Notes: generated by a model from the sequence alone, not told the origin. DNA of 64,000 bases from F22 sp963668535 (GCA_963668535.1 OY764867.1:744001-808000); one strand, 5' to 3'. Counted from the stretch's first letter, positions 45,434-54,172 are shown. Translations and numbers: made by a program.

Positions 45434-45479
45434 AAAAAGAGGAGTATATCAAGTCATCTTGATAAACTCCTCTCTTTTT
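45434..45479 (-). terminator. Terminator of the 6S-like RNA
   Basis: Long stem AGAGGAGTaTATCAAG / CTTGATAaACTCCTCT with a 4-nt loop and flanking A5/T5. On the minus strand it ends in TTTTT. Confidence 0.9.
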
Positions 45480-45663
45480 CACAAAGGATATAAGATCCGC
45501 ACTGGGTTGGTTGGAACTCCTGAAGAACAGGATTTGAGCGCCCTCTAACTTTGTAATCCGCTCATTCTAGGAATCACGGCCCGCCATCGTAAGAGTAAGC
45601 TTACTCGGTTTAATTGTATAAATGTAGAATTCCCCAATCTTAACCAGCGCGGTTTAGCTTACA
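45434..45663 (-). ncRNA. Bacteroidales-1 RNA, 6S-like
   Basis: About 230 nt, bounded by an ideal TTTG-N20-TATATTTG promoter and a strong terminator, directly downstream of rplT, exactly the position described for the Bacteroidales-1 motif, later proposed to be the 6S RNA of this order. The ends pair: the minus strand of 45642-45652 (CCGCGCTGGTT) with that of 45497-45508 (AACCCAGTGCGG), then TTGGGGAA with TTCCAA further in, giving a long rod with open bubbles. A perfect palindrome GAGTAAGCTTACTC lies at 45593-45606 and a GAGCG/CGCTC pair near the middle. 6S RNA sequesters RNA polymerase holoenzyme. Covariance search not run. Confidence 0.75.
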
Positions 45664-45666
45664 TGA

Positions 45667-45698
45667 CAAATATACGTAGGATGTTTTAAACCTCCAAA
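45667..45698 (-). promoter_or_regulatory. Promoter of the 6S-like RNA
   Basis: Minus strand TTTG (45695-45698), exactly 20 bases, TATATTTG (45667-45674); predicted start near 45663. Confidence 0.75.
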
Positions 45699-45741
45699 TA
45701 TATCTATACTTTTAACATAACCCATCTGTACCGATGGATAA

Positions 45742-46086
45742 TTACTTAATCTTTGCTACAATAGCTTTGAATGCTTCAGGGTGATTAACCGCTAGATCTG
45801 CAAGAACCTTACGATTGATTTCAATACCATTTTTGTGCAAAGCACCCATTAAACGAGAATAAGACATTCCCTCTAGGCGAGCTGCTGCATTGATACGTTG
45901 TATCCAAAGTGCACGGAATGTACGCTTTTTGTTCTTACGATCGCGATAAGCATAAGTCAAACCTTTTTCCCAGGTATTCTTAGCTACTGTCCACACGTTC
46001 TTACGTGCACCAAAATAACCTTTGGTAAGTTTAAGAATCTTCTTTCTACGAGCTCTTGAAGCTACATGATTTACTGATCTTGGCAT
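45742..46086 (-). CDS. rplT: 50S ribosomal protein L20
   Basis: 114 residues, very basic. Starts MPRSVNHVASRARRKKILKLTKGYFGARKN-type (key: ASRARRKKILK near 10-20, KGYFGARKN near 22-30) and ends in the globular part with SYSRLMGALHKNGIEINRKVLADLA. An early 50S assembly protein and translational repressor of its own operon in other bacteria. Third gene of infC-rpmI-rplT, 49 bp after rpmI. Confidence 0.98.
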   Translation of the reverse strand: MPRSVNHVASRARRKKILKLTKGYFGARKNVWTVAKNTWEKGLTYAYRDRKNKKRTFRALWIQRINAAARLEGMSYSRLMGALHKNGIEINRKVLADLAVNHPEAFKAIVAKIK

Positions 46087-46135
46087 AGTTTAAATTTTTC
46101 TTTAGAGTTAATACTGCTTTCAAATAAGCTCACGC

Positions 46136-46333
46136 CTACTTCAAACGAAGAAGTTCTTTGATTTGGTTTACGTCTACTGCATCAATTGTTCCAGTAGAAG
46201 CCAAAATACGCTTTCTTTTCTTCGATTTTTTAGTCAAAATATGACTATGGAAAGCATGCTTTCTCTTCAGTTTACCGGTTCCGGTGAGCGTAAAACGCTT
46301 CTTTGTACCGGAGTTCGTCTTCATCTTTGGCAT
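46136..46333 (-). CDS. rpmI: 50S ribosomal protein L35
   Basis: 65 residues, basic: MPKMKTNSGTKKRFTLTGTGKLKRKHAF is diagnostic (first eleven residues suffice: MPKMKTNSGTK). Middle gene of the infC operon. Confidence 0.98.
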   Translation of the reverse strand: MPKMKTNSGTKKRFTLTGTGKLKRKHAFHSHILTKKSKKRKRILASTGTIDAVDVNQIKELLRLK

Positions 46334-46412
46334 CTTAATTACTTTTAAAATGATTACTATTAATAAATGTGTGTACGCACTAAGCCTTAGCGCACCGCAC
46401 TATTTTTCGATA

Positions 46413-47087
46413 TTATTCGCCAGCTGTCTCTACTGATTGACTATCAGCTTCTTCCTGTTGTTTACGGATTTTCTCTTCACGTCGAGCCTTTGCAACATGT
46501 TCTGCATCAACTTTCTTTTTAGACTCAGCCTTTTTCTTAGGTGATAGATGGATAAACATGCGCTTTCCCTCTAATCTAGGCATTTGTTCTACTTTTGCCA
46601 ACTCTTCCAAATCGTTAGCAAAACGCAACAACAACAATTCACCTTGTTCTTTAAAGAGAATACTGCGTCCTTTAAAGAACACATATGCTTTTACCTTATC
46701 ACCTGCATTCAAAAATTCCTGTGCATGCTTCAATTTAAATTGATAGTCATGATCATCTGTCTGCGGTCCAAAACGAATTTCTTTCACATTAACCTTGACT
46801 TGTTTCTGCTTTTGCTCCTTTTGACGCTTCTTCTGTTGATAAAGGAATTTCGAATAATCGATAATCTTACATACAGGAGGATTTGCATTAGGAGAGATCT
46901 CCACAAGGTCTAAACCAGCATCGCGTGCTTCACGCAAAGCTGAACGTGTATCCATGACACTTGGCTCACGGTCTTCAAAAACAACACGAACCTCACGAAC
47001 ACGAATCTGTTCGTTTGTTCTATACAGGTCTTTTGGTTGTTCACGTCGCATTGGACGTCTGCCTCTACTTTTTCTAAAATCTGCCAA
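46413..47087 (-). CDS. infC: Translation initiation factor IF-3, non-ATG start
   Basis: 224 residues. N domain with RTNEQIRVREVRVV and DLVEISPNANPPVCKIIDYSKFLY, C domain with VKEIRFGPQTDDHDYQFK and a Lys/Glu-rich tail of about 40 residues beyond E. coli IF-3. The frame contains no ATG or GTG: the only candidates are TTG at 47087, ATT two codons upstream (47093) and ATA four codons further. IF-3 of many bacteria starts at a rare codon that IF-3 itself discriminates against (established for E. coli AUU). I give the TTG start; ATT is an equal option. Ahead of it lies a TAACTTTG element overlapping the thrS stop. Confidence 0.95.
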   Translation of the reverse strand: MADFRKSRGRRPMRREQPKDLYRTNEQIRVREVRVVFEDREPSVMDTRSALREARDAGLDLVEISPNANPPVCKIIDYSKFLYQQKKRQKEQKQKQVKVNVKEIRFGPQTDDHDYQFKLKHAQEFLNAGDKVKAYVFFKGRSILFKEQGELLLLRFANDLEELAKVEQMPRLEGKRMFIHLSPKKKAESKKKVDAEHVAKARREEKIRKQQEEADSQSVETAGE

Positions 47088-47136
47088 TGAAATCTTGTAA
47101 TTTATGGGTTATCAATTATTTCTATAAATGCGGGTG

Positions 47137-47144
47137 CAAAGTTA
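47137..47144 (-). promoter_or_regulatory. -7 element of the infC operon, overlapping the thrS stop codon
   Basis: TAACTTTG on the minus strand (its TAA is the thrS stop), predicted start near 47133, leader about 46 nt. Confidence 0.5.
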
Positions 47145-49085
47145 CCATTTATTTATCATACTACGAACTTCTTCAGCAACCTTTTCACCGAATGCAGCAA
47201 CTTTTAACACTCCCTGGTCACCTTCACCTTGTTTACGTACGGCAACTTCACCATTTTCAGCTTCTTTTTCCCCAACAATAAGCATATAAGGAATATGCTT
47301 CATCTCATTGTCACGAATCTTACGACCGATTTTCTCATTTCTATCATCAACAATAGCACGCACTTCATATACAGCATCTAATTCACGAGCTACTTCATGA
47401 GCATAATCGTTGTACTTCTCTGATATAGGCAAAATAGCCACCTGATCAGGTGTAAGCCATAATGGAAACTTACCCATAGTATGTTCAATCAACACAGCAA
47501 TAAAACGCTCCATTGATCCAAAAGGTGCACGGTGAATCATTACTGGACGATGCTTCTCATTATCCGTTCCAGTATACTCCAAGTTAAAACGCTCAGGTAA
47601 ATTGTAGTCAACTTGAATAGTTCCAAGTTGCCAGCGGCGGCCTAAAGCATCTTTTACCATAAAGTCAAGTTTTGGCCCATAAAACGCAGCCTCACCTGTT
47701 TCTACTCGAGCATTTAAGCCTTTTTCTTTACAAGCTTCTACAATAGCACGTTCTGCTTTTTCCCAATTTTCATCGCTTCCAATATATTTTTCACGATTAT
47801 TAGGATCACGAAGGGAAATCTGAGCTTCAAAATTTGCAAAATCAAGGGCATTAAAAATAATGAAAATAATATCCATTACTGCCAAAAATTCATCTTTAAC
47901 TTGATCTGGTGTACAAAAGATATGCGCATCATCTTGTGTAAAGCTACGCACACGAGTTAAGCCATGCAATTCTCCACTTTGTTCATATCGATACACCGTA
48001 CCAAATTCAGCCATACGTATAGGCAAATCTTTATATGATCGTGGTTTAATAGCATACATTTCACAGTGATGAGGGCAATTCATTGGTTTCAACAAATACT
48101 CTTCATTTTCCTCAGGTGTATGAATAGGTTGAAACGAGTCCTTGCCATATTTTGCATAGTGACCTGAAGTCACATATAATTCCTTATTACCAATATGTGG
48201 AGACATGACTTGGTCATATCCAAAACGCTTTTGGATACGTTTCAAAAAATCCTCCAATCGTAAACGTAGAGCTGTGCCTTTTGGCAACCACAAAGGCAAT
48301 CCTTTACCTACTCTTTCAGAGAATGCAAACAATTCTAACTCTTTACCAATTTTACGATGATCGCGTTTTTTGGCCTCTTCCATCAAAACAACATACTCAT
48401 CAAGCATCTTTTTCTTAGGAAAAGAAACACCATAAATACGAGTCAGCATTTTACGGTCTTCTTGACCTCGCCAATAGGCTCCAGCAACACTAGTCAATTT
48501 TATTGCTTTAATAGGAGATGTCGATGGCAAATGTGGGCCTTTACAAAGATCGGTAAAATTACCTTGTGTATATGTAGTAATTTGTCCATCTTCTAATTCC
48601 TCAATAAGTTCACATTTATATGTTTCGCCCCTTTCTCCAAAAAGTTTCAGCGCATCCTCTTTTGAAATATTTTCCCTTTTAAGCTCTGATTTCATAGAAG
48701 CAAGTTCTAGCATTTTCTTTTCTATTTTAGCTAAATCTCCTTCTTTAATAACCGCATCTCCAGGATCAATATCATAATAAAAGCCCTGTTCAATAGCTGG
48801 ACCTATTCCAAACTGTACACCAGGATATAATTCCTGAAGTGCCTCCGCCAACAGGTGTGCACTAGTATGCCAGAATGCATGTTTACCTTCAGCATCCTCC
48901 CACTTGTACAACTTTATACTCGCATCACAATCAATAGGACGAGCAATATCCCACACCTCATCGTTCACGCTACATGCCAACACCTCTTTAGCCAAACGCG
49001 AGCTAATACTTTTAGCAATATCAAGTCCAGATACGCCAGCTTCATACTCACGCTCTGAACCATCAGGAAATGTAATCTTGATCAT
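47142..49085 (-). CDS. thrS: Threonyl-tRNA synthetase
   Basis: 647 residues in the usual order: N-terminal TGS domain (1-62), editing domain with the zinc ligand-like HTSAHLLAEAL (about 73-83), class-II catalytic core (about 245-535) with motif 2 MAEFGTVYRYEQSGELHGLTRVRSF and motif 3 HRAPFGSMERFIAVLIE, then the anticodon-binding domain (about 540-645). Charges tRNA-Thr. Own promoter (TTTG-N20-TAAGTTTG) with a leader of about 80 nt and no T-box-like structure visible. Upstream of infC, the order known in many bacteria. Confidence 0.98.
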   Translation of the reverse strand: MIKITFPDGSEREYEAGVSGLDIAKSISSRLAKEVLACSVNDEVWDIARPIDCDASIKLYKWEDAEGKHAFWHTSAHLLAEALQELYPGVQFGIGPAIEQGFYYDIDPGDAVIKEGDLAKIEKKMLELASMKSELKRENISKEDALKLFGERGETYKCELIEELEDGQITTYTQGNFTDLCKGPHLPSTSPIKAIKLTSVAGAYWRGQEDRKMLTRIYGVSFPKKKMLDEYVVLMEEAKKRDHRKIGKELELFAFSERVGKGLPLWLPKGTALRLRLEDFLKRIQKRFGYDQVMSPHIGNKELYVTSGHYAKYGKDSFQPIHTPEENEEYLLKPMNCPHHCEMYAIKPRSYKDLPIRMAEFGTVYRYEQSGELHGLTRVRSFTQDDAHIFCTPDQVKDEFLAVMDIIFIIFNALDFANFEAQISLRDPNNREKYIGSDENWEKAERAIVEACKEKGLNARVETGEAAFYGPKLDFMVKDALGRRWQLGTIQVDYNLPERFNLEYTGTDNEKHRPVMIHRAPFGSMERFIAVLIEHTMGKFPLWLTPDQVAILPISEKYNDYAHEVARELDAVYEVRAIVDDRNEKIGRKIRDNEMKHIPYMLIVGEKEAENGEVAVRKQGEGDQGVLKVAAFGEKVAEEVRSMINKW

Positions 49086-49172
49086 ATCTAGTTATATTTA
49101 ATTTTTCTTTTTATTTTCTACCCATACCAAATAACAGCCTAAACTTTTAGACACATAAGTTGATTTGGGCTA

Positions 49173-49204
49173 CAAACTTACACTTTATTCAGCAATTACA
49201 CAAA
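49173..49204 (-). promoter_or_regulatory. Promoter of thrS
   Basis: Minus strand TTTG (49201-49204), exactly 20 bases, TAAGTTTG (49173-49180); predicted start near 49169. Confidence 0.72.
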
Positions 49205-49240
49205 TTGATTGGCATATAAATACATCGTTCATAACACATA

Positions 49241-51322
49241 TTATTTGCCTCCATCCTCAGGCTGTGCGTAACGCTTTATAATATTATATGCAGACACAAC
49301 ACCATGCTGACCCGCCAAAGATAAATCTTGCACCCCAGCTTGCGTCTCTCCTAAAAATATATGCGTCAATCCCCTATTAAAATAGGCCACACCAAGTCGT
49401 GGTTCCAAACGTATGGCTTCATTATAATTAATCATGGCCGCTTTGAAGTCTTTCAATTTAGCCTGCAAATTAGCCATATTGTAATAGGAATAAGCAAAAT
49501 TAGGAGCAATGACCATCACTTGCTTAAGATCTTTCATAACTAATTCATAATCGACTGCTGTTTGTTGCCTTTGAATACGTGAAGCTTGTTCGGTTTCACC
49601 GTCCACACGTGCAAGAGCCAATTTCGATTCCAATTGCTTCATCCGAACAACGGCGCGTGTAAAGAACACTAAATACAAGGAACTATCGCATGCCACCGCC
49701 TTATCTAGGTCATTCAAGGCCTCATCAAAATCTTGCACAACATAAAAATCTAAAGCACGAATAAAATAAGCCATCGCATTCTTTGGATCTTCCACTATAC
49801 GAGTAGAATGTGTATTAATCAGATCAAAATGCTTTTTCACTTGCTCTGCAGTCAAAGCTTTCTCTTGATTTGTGAGATGTAATAAAACTGGCAAGGCACG
49901 AGACCTATTCATATCATCAAGTTCTTTATCAAAATGCACATCATTGCGCACCTCACTGTCCTTCTCATAATAAGTCAAGACAAAACTTGGTTCTAACTGA
50001 ATCTGAACATTCTTATTTTGCACACGGCCACGCACGCTACTTTCATATTTACGAGTATTACTTTCTTCATCTGCAATCATTAACTTACGATAATTAGCAA
50101 TATCTCTGTTGGAGCGTTTACGAGTTTTATCACTACGATTTTCAGCCGTGTCATTACTAGCGTCCTTAGCCGTGGTTGTTTTCTTCTTAACCCCAGATTT
50201 CTTTTGTTGAGAAGCCTGATAACTATCCAAGTTTAATCGAAGCAAAGTATCTTCATCTTTAGCGGCCAGTTTATTCAACCCTAATTTTCTATACGCTTGT
50301 GCTCTAAAGTGATATCCAGCTTTAAATTGGGGGTACTTTAAAATCACTTGAGTATAATCATCTACAGCTCCCCTATAATTGCCAATATCATTACGCAATT
50401 GTCCTCGATTAAAAGTAGCCATCATTTCACTTGGATCAACCTTTAAGACGAAATCAAAGTCCTCTAGAGCTCGATTTGTATCCCCAACATGAGCACGCAA
50501 CAAGCCACGATTATAATGAGCGATAAAACTGTAAGGCGCAATTGACAGCGCTAAATCATAATCACTCATAGCACCACGAAAGTTATCTTGATGATAACGT
50601 GCTAATGCGCGATTGACTAAATATTGTTCATTTTGATTATCCAGATGAATTGCTTGTGTAAAATCTTCTTCAGCTAGGACATATTTATGCTGCTGTATAT
50701 ACAGTCGGCCACGTGCACCATAGGCCATTGGCTCAAATGGAGCCAACTCCAAAGCGTGATTATAATCCACATAAGCTTTCGCTGTATCTTTGACCTGCAA
50801 ATCAACATCGCCTCTAAATAGATAAGCAAGGGCGTATTTTGGACGTACTACTAATAGACGATTCAAAGCACCATAAGCCAAATCAAATTGTTTGTTTTCT
50901 AGATAACACAAAGCTAAATTACGCCAAGCTCCGACATTTTCAGGGGACATTTCAAGCACCTTTTTATAATCCACGATTCCACCTACAATATCATGCTGAC
51001 GTATACGTGCTAAGCCACGCACTTGATAAGCATCTATAAAAAATGGATTACGACGGATTACCGAATCACAATCTTGCTCAGCCCCTGTAAAATCCTCAAG
51101 ATTCAGCTTAGCCAAACTACGATAAAAATACGGTTGATACAAGTAAGGTTTCGCACCAATAACTTGATTAAAATACTGAATAGAAAGCACGTAATCCTCA
51201 TAATAAAGCGCATGTCGAGCAATCATCATCACACGATCTGTGTTGATTTGCGCACATAGCGAAAGTGGGAACATCAACAGTCCCCACAACAATACTTTTC
51301 TATACCAACACTTATATTTCAT
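49241..51322 (-). CDS. Large TPR-repeat protein
   Basis: 693 residues. Signal-peptide-like start (LLWGLLMFPLSLCAQ near 11-25), then about eleven tandem TPR units (26-375), a basic spacer (about 376-420, KKSGVKKKTTTAKD), a non-TPR segment and two or three further TPRs (about 500-690, ending in YYNMANLQAKLKDFKAAMINY). A periplasmic protein-interaction scaffold (inference). It is the last gene of a SPOR-ruvX-def-TPR series, 52 bp after def. Family widespread in Bacteroidales but of unknown function. Confidence 0.85.
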   Translation of the reverse strand: MKYKCWYRKVLLWGLLMFPLSLCAQINTDRVMMIARHALYYEDYVLSIQYFNQVIGAKPYLYQPYFYRSLAKLNLEDFTGAEQDCDSVIRRNPFFIDAYQVRGLARIRQHDIVGGIVDYKKVLEMSPENVGAWRNLALCYLENKQFDLAYGALNRLLVVRPKYALAYLFRGDVDLQVKDTAKAYVDYNHALELAPFEPMAYGARGRLYIQQHKYVLAEEDFTQAIHLDNQNEQYLVNRALARYHQDNFRGAMSDYDLALSIAPYSFIAHYNRGLLRAHVGDTNRALEDFDFVLKVDPSEMMATFNRGQLRNDIGNYRGAVDDYTQVILKYPQFKAGYHFRAQAYRKLGLNKLAAKDEDTLLRLNLDSYQASQQKKSGVKKKTTTAKDASNDTAENRSDKTRKRSNRDIANYRKLMIADEESNTRKYESSVRGRVQNKNVQIQLEPSFVLTYYEKDSEVRNDVHFDKELDDMNRSRALPVLLHLTNQEKALTAEQVKKHFDLINTHSTRIVEDPKNAMAYFIRALDFYVVQDFDEALNDLDKAVACDSSLYLVFFTRAVVRMKQLESKLALARVDGETEQASRIQRQQTAVDYELVMKDLKQVMVIAPNFAYSYYNMANLQAKLKDFKAAMINYNEAIRLEPRLGVAYFNRGLTHIFLGETQAGVQDLSLAGQHGVVSAYNIIKRYAQPEDGGK

Positions 51323-51374
51323 AGTTTATATTGCTAGCGATATATATCCTATTGAGCATTCCGCAAAAGGCTTC

Positions 51375-51941
51375 CTAGCGACGTCCACGTATAGGTTTAA
51401 CCTTATAATGTGTACGTACTTTACCTTTGGCCATTTGCGCTAATTTATTTTTAATCATAGTCTTGCGCAAAGGGGCTATACGATCTACAAAAAGCACTCC
51501 CTCAAGATGATCAAGTTCGTGCTGCATACATCTCGCAGCGAAACCTTCAACAATTTCTTCATGTTCTTCGAAGTTCACATCTTGATAAGAGATTCGAATC
51601 TTCGTCGGACGCTTTACACTTTCACTAATCCCAGGCAAACTCAAGCAGCCTTCGTCCATCACGTCTTGATCCTCTTCATAGAATTCTTCAATATAGGGAT
51701 TTATCAAGACCTTACGATAATCTTTAAAGCGTTCATCATCTTCTGCTAAAGGAGTTAAATCAATCACAACAAGACGGATAGACAGTCCAATCTGAGGTGC
51801 TGCTAAACCAACGCCATCTGACTTGTCCATTGTGATAAACATATCATCAATCAACTGTTGTAATTCGGGATAATCAGGAGTAATCTCCTCAGCCACCTCA
51901 CGAAGCACAGGTTGACCGTATGTATAAATTGGTAATATCAT
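51375..51941 (-). CDS. def: Peptide deformylase
   Basis: 188 residues. Three motifs of the family: GVGLAAPQIG near 43-52, EGCLSLPG near 96-103 (Cys ligand) and QHELDHLEG near 139-147 (His ligands, catalytic Glu). Fe/Zn enzyme that removes the formyl group from nascent N-terminal Met. Fifteen bp after ruvX. Confidence 0.97.
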   Translation of the reverse strand: MILPIYTYGQPVLREVAEEITPDYPELQQLIDDMFITMDKSDGVGLAAPQIGLSIRLVVIDLTPLAEDDERFKDYRKVLINPYIEEFYEEDQDVMDEGCLSLPGISESVKRPTKIRISYQDVNFEEHEEIVEGFAARCMQHELDHLEGVLFVDRIAPLRKTMIKNKLAQMAKGKVRTHYKVKPIRGRR

Positions 51942-51956
51942 ATTGATTGTTAGAAA

Positions 51957-52415
51957 TTATTTCATAAAATCAGGTATAGGTGGTAATCCTCCACCCTCCT
52001 GCATCTTTTGTTCATCGAGATAACTTTGTAAAATGATTGCGGCACTGACCTCGTCAACAAGTTCCTTATTTTGTCTAGCTTTCTTCTTTAAACCCGCTTC
52101 ACGAATAGCCCGCTGAGCTAAAACAGAAGTAAACCTCTCGTCAACATATACCACTGGAATATTTGGTATAAGCTGCTCTAACTTACGAACAAATGGACGA
52201 ATACGACGCATATTGTCAGATTCTTCCCCATTCATTCGCCTTGGAAACCCCACAACAAATCGCTCAACTTTCTCCTTCTCTACATATTTTTTAAGAAAGT
52301 CAAGCAATTCATGAGTAGAGACAGTCGTCAAACCATTTGCAGTAATCTGAAGACTATCCGTAACAGCTATTCCTGTGCGTTTCTGTCCGTAATCAATAGC
52401 TAAAATTCTAGCCAT
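51957..52415 (-). CDS. ruvX: RuvX/YqgF-type Holliday-junction resolvase
   Basis: 152 residues. RNase H-like fold with the first acidic residue in ILAIDYGQKRTGIAV (Asp7) and VVYVDERFTSVLAQ (Asp-Glu near 99-100). Role: cleaves Holliday junctions or processes pre-16S rRNA, both proposed for the family. Six bp after the SPOR gene and 15 bp before def. Confidence 0.95.
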   Translation of the reverse strand: MARILAIDYGQKRTGIAVTDSLQITANGLTTVSTHELLDFLKKYVEKEKVERFVVGFPRRMNGEESDNMRRIRPFVRKLEQLIPNIPVVYVDERFTSVLAQRAIREAGLKKKARQNKELVDEVSAAIILQSYLDEQKMQEGGGLPPIPDFMK

Positions 52416-52421
52416 GCGATC

Positions 52422-52904
52422 TTAGTAAACTCGATAAAGCAACCAACTACCTTGGAAGTCTTTGTTGTCAGAATATTTTTGTTTAAAAGCATCACGTGCA
52501 GCAGCTGCTTCATCATATGTATCATATGAACAAAGTACTACACGATAAGTCGCCTTTGCCGCATTAAACGCCAAAGTAGGATTATATCCTTGATCTTTCA
52601 AAGATGCAACCAATTTTTGAGCGTTGCTTTTCACACCAAAACTACCGACAACTACACTATATGCCTTTACATCATCACCATGTACAACAGATATTTTTTC
52701 TTGACGTACAGCAGTAGAAGGAGCCGTAGTGGGCACTGGAGTTGAAATAGGAGCTGTAGCTGTAGAAGTCACCTCTACCGCTTGTTCTTTTTGGTTCTCT
52801 TGCGCTTGAAGATACGCTTTTTTATAAGCACTTTCTTGAGTCTTACAACTTGTCATTGCTAAGGCAAGACAAACCACTAAACCAATTGAGCTAAATTTTT
52901 TCAT
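52422..52904 (-). CDS. SPOR-domain lipoprotein
   Basis: 160 residues. Signal peptide with lipobox MTSC (Cys20), a short Thr/Pro/Ala-rich spacer (about 45-70) and a SPOR domain at about 80-157 (AYSVVVGSFGVKSNAQKLVASL and YRVVLCSYDTYDEAAAARDAF). SPOR domains bind denuded septal peptidoglycan, so a periplasmic cell-division or envelope role is likely. First gene of the ruvX-def-TPR series. Confidence 0.93.
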   Translation of the reverse strand: MKKFSSIGLVVCLALAMTSCKTQESAYKKAYLQAQENQKEQAVEVTSTATAPISTPVPTTAPSTAVRQEKISVVHGDDVKAYSVVVGSFGVKSNAQKLVASLKDQGYNPTLAFNAAKATYRVVLCSYDTYDEAAAARDAFKQKYSDNKDFQGSWLLYRVY

Positions 52905-52938
52905 AATTTTCTCTTTTAGAATTCATTACTATCTCTTG

Positions 52939-52946
52939 CAAAGTTA
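52939..52946 (-). promoter_or_regulatory. -7 element of the SPOR-ruvX-def operon
   Basis: TAACTTTG on the minus strand, predicted start near 52935, leader about 31 nt. Confidence 0.55.
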
Positions 52947-53015
52947 GCGAATTTATCGAGAACTCCCACACATCTATAAAAAAAGTGGACAGCTCATCGA
53001 AAAGTTACACATAAT

Positions 53016-53047
53016 TTTGGAGAATCCGTCAACATTTCTTATATTTG
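53016..53047 (+). promoter_or_regulatory. Promoter of the YtxH operon
   Basis: TTTG (53016-53019), exactly 20 bases, TATATTTG (53040-53047); predicted start near 53051, leader about 25 nt. Confidence 0.72.
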
Positions 53048-53075
53048 AATATCTAACCCCGTAAATGAATAGCTT

Positions 53076-53327
53076 ATGAAATCAATTAAAACACTTTTTA
53101 CTTTTGTAGTTGGAGCAGCTGCAGGTGCGGCTGTGGCTCTTGTATTGGCACCTGAAACAGGTAAAGACACTCGTAAACGTATCAAAACAGTAAGTGATGA
53201 AGCGATTGAAAAAATGAAAGACACACTTCGAAAACATGGCATAGAATTGCCAGACGAAGCAGCCGAAGATATTGCTGAAAACATCGCCGAAGATTTGGCC
53301 AATCCAGACACTTATGGTTCTGAATAA
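53076..53327 (+). CDS. YtxH-like small membrane protein
   Basis: 83 residues. Single membrane segment (7-25, FTFVVGAAAGAAVALVLAP) followed at once by the YtxH signature APETGKDTRKR, then an acidic helical tail. YtxH proteins are general-stress related; function unknown. First of three tightly spaced genes (14 and 10 bp gaps). Confidence 0.88.
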   Translation: MKSIKTLFTFVVGAAAGAAVALVLAPETGKDTRKRIKTVSDEAIEKMKDTLRKHGIELPDEAAEDIAENIAEDLANPDTYGSE

Positions 53328-53341
53328 TTACAATTTTACTT

Positions 53342-53734
53342 ATGCCCATATTTGATACCCCAAAAAGAGATTTTGAAGAACTTTTAGCTCAGCTAAAGCA
53401 TTACTTATCTCTACAAAAAGAGCTTACGCTTGTTCAGCTAACAGAAAAACTTACAAAATTATTGGCTGCAGGCGTATGGCTTCTTTTGTGCTTCATTTTT
53501 GCTAGCATGATTGTGTTTTACTTAATGAACGCATTTGCTCACGCCTTAGGCGACCATTTACACAACTTAGCTTATGGATATTTAATTGTTGCGGGCATTT
53601 TATGCATAACCCTTTTTATAGCTTATATTCAGCGCCATAGATGGATTACCAATCCTATTTTGCGTTATGTATGTCGTCTTATCCTTCCCGAAAAATCCGT
53701 TGCAGATAAAGTTTCTAAAAAATCTGACTCTTAA
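53342..53734 (+). CDS. Holin-X-like (PF07332-type) membrane protein
   Basis: 130 residues. A charged amphipathic N-terminal helix (ELLAQLKHYLSLQKELTLVQLTEKL region) precedes two membrane segments (about 45-70 and 78-100) and a short basic tail. This resembles the Actinobacterial holin-X / phage-holin superfamily-III proteins, which despite the name are widespread chromosomal proteins. No phage genes are nearby. Confidence 0.75.
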   Translation: MPIFDTPKRDFEELLAQLKHYLSLQKELTLVQLTEKLTKLLAAGVWLLLCFIFASMIVFYLMNAFAHALGDHLHNLAYGYLIVAGILCITLFIAYIQRHRWITNPILRYVCRLILPEKSVADKVSKKSDS

Positions 53735-53744
53735 AAATACACCT

Positions 53745-54116
53745 ATGGAATTTAAAAATTTAAAGGAGCTTGAAAAGCACCAAATGCACTTGGCTCATCG
53801 TGTATTGCAACAAGAAAATGAGATACAATCAACCCAACGCAAGCTTGTATCTCCAATAAAGGAATACCAAAAGCGACAGCTTACGATGAAGTTGCATATA
53901 AATCAATTAATGTACACAGCTCAAGCCTCTCTTGCAGGTTTCAAAGTGTACAAAATGGTACGTAATTTTATCGATGAAATTAAGGAGAATAAAAAAAACA
54001 AGAAACAAAAAGATCAAGAGAACACGTCCAAATCCAATCATACAAATAAAAAACAGCCACATTTATTAGAAACTATTTTAACTGCACTAGTTCAACTGAC
54101 TGAAAAAAGGCAGTAG
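53745..54116 (+). CDS. Small basic helical protein, unknown
   Basis: 123 residues; start at 53745 (MEFKNLKELEKHQ) is chosen because an earlier start lies deep in the preceding gene. Predicted helical with coiled-coil potential; extremely Lys-rich around 80-105. No membrane segment. Third gene of the YtxH set and probably part of the same envelope-stress module. Terminated by a hairpin at 54144-54172. Confidence 0.75.
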   Translation: MEFKNLKELEKHQMHLAHRVLQQENEIQSTQRKLVSPIKEYQKRQLTMKLHINQLMYTAQASLAGFKVYKMVRNFIDEIKENKKNKKQKDQENTSKSNHTNKKQPHLLETILTALVQLTEKRQ

Positions 54117-54143
54117 ATGTTTCAATGTTGAAATATAAAAAAC

Positions 54144-54172
54144 ACCAGGTAATCACTTATGTATTATCTGGT
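54144..54172 (+). terminator. Terminator of the YtxH operon
   Basis: ACCAG (54144-54148) pairs with CTGGT (54168-54172), with further AAT/ATT pairing inside, then a run of T. Confidence 0.8.

Noticed and set aside
45354..45548. 64-residue ORF on the plus strand downstream of rplT
   Set aside because: It runs through the promoter-to-terminator unit of the 6S-like RNA on the opposite strand, has no recognisable protein features and crosses the terminator stem.
49086..49168. T-box or other riboswitch in the thrS leader
   Set aside because: The leader is only about 80 nt of AT-rich sequence with no conserved T-box bulge or stem visible.
53342..53734. Remnant prophage because of the holin-like protein
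   Set aside because: Proteins of this kind are normal chromosomal genes in Bacteroidota and no phage structural, lysis or integrase gene is near.
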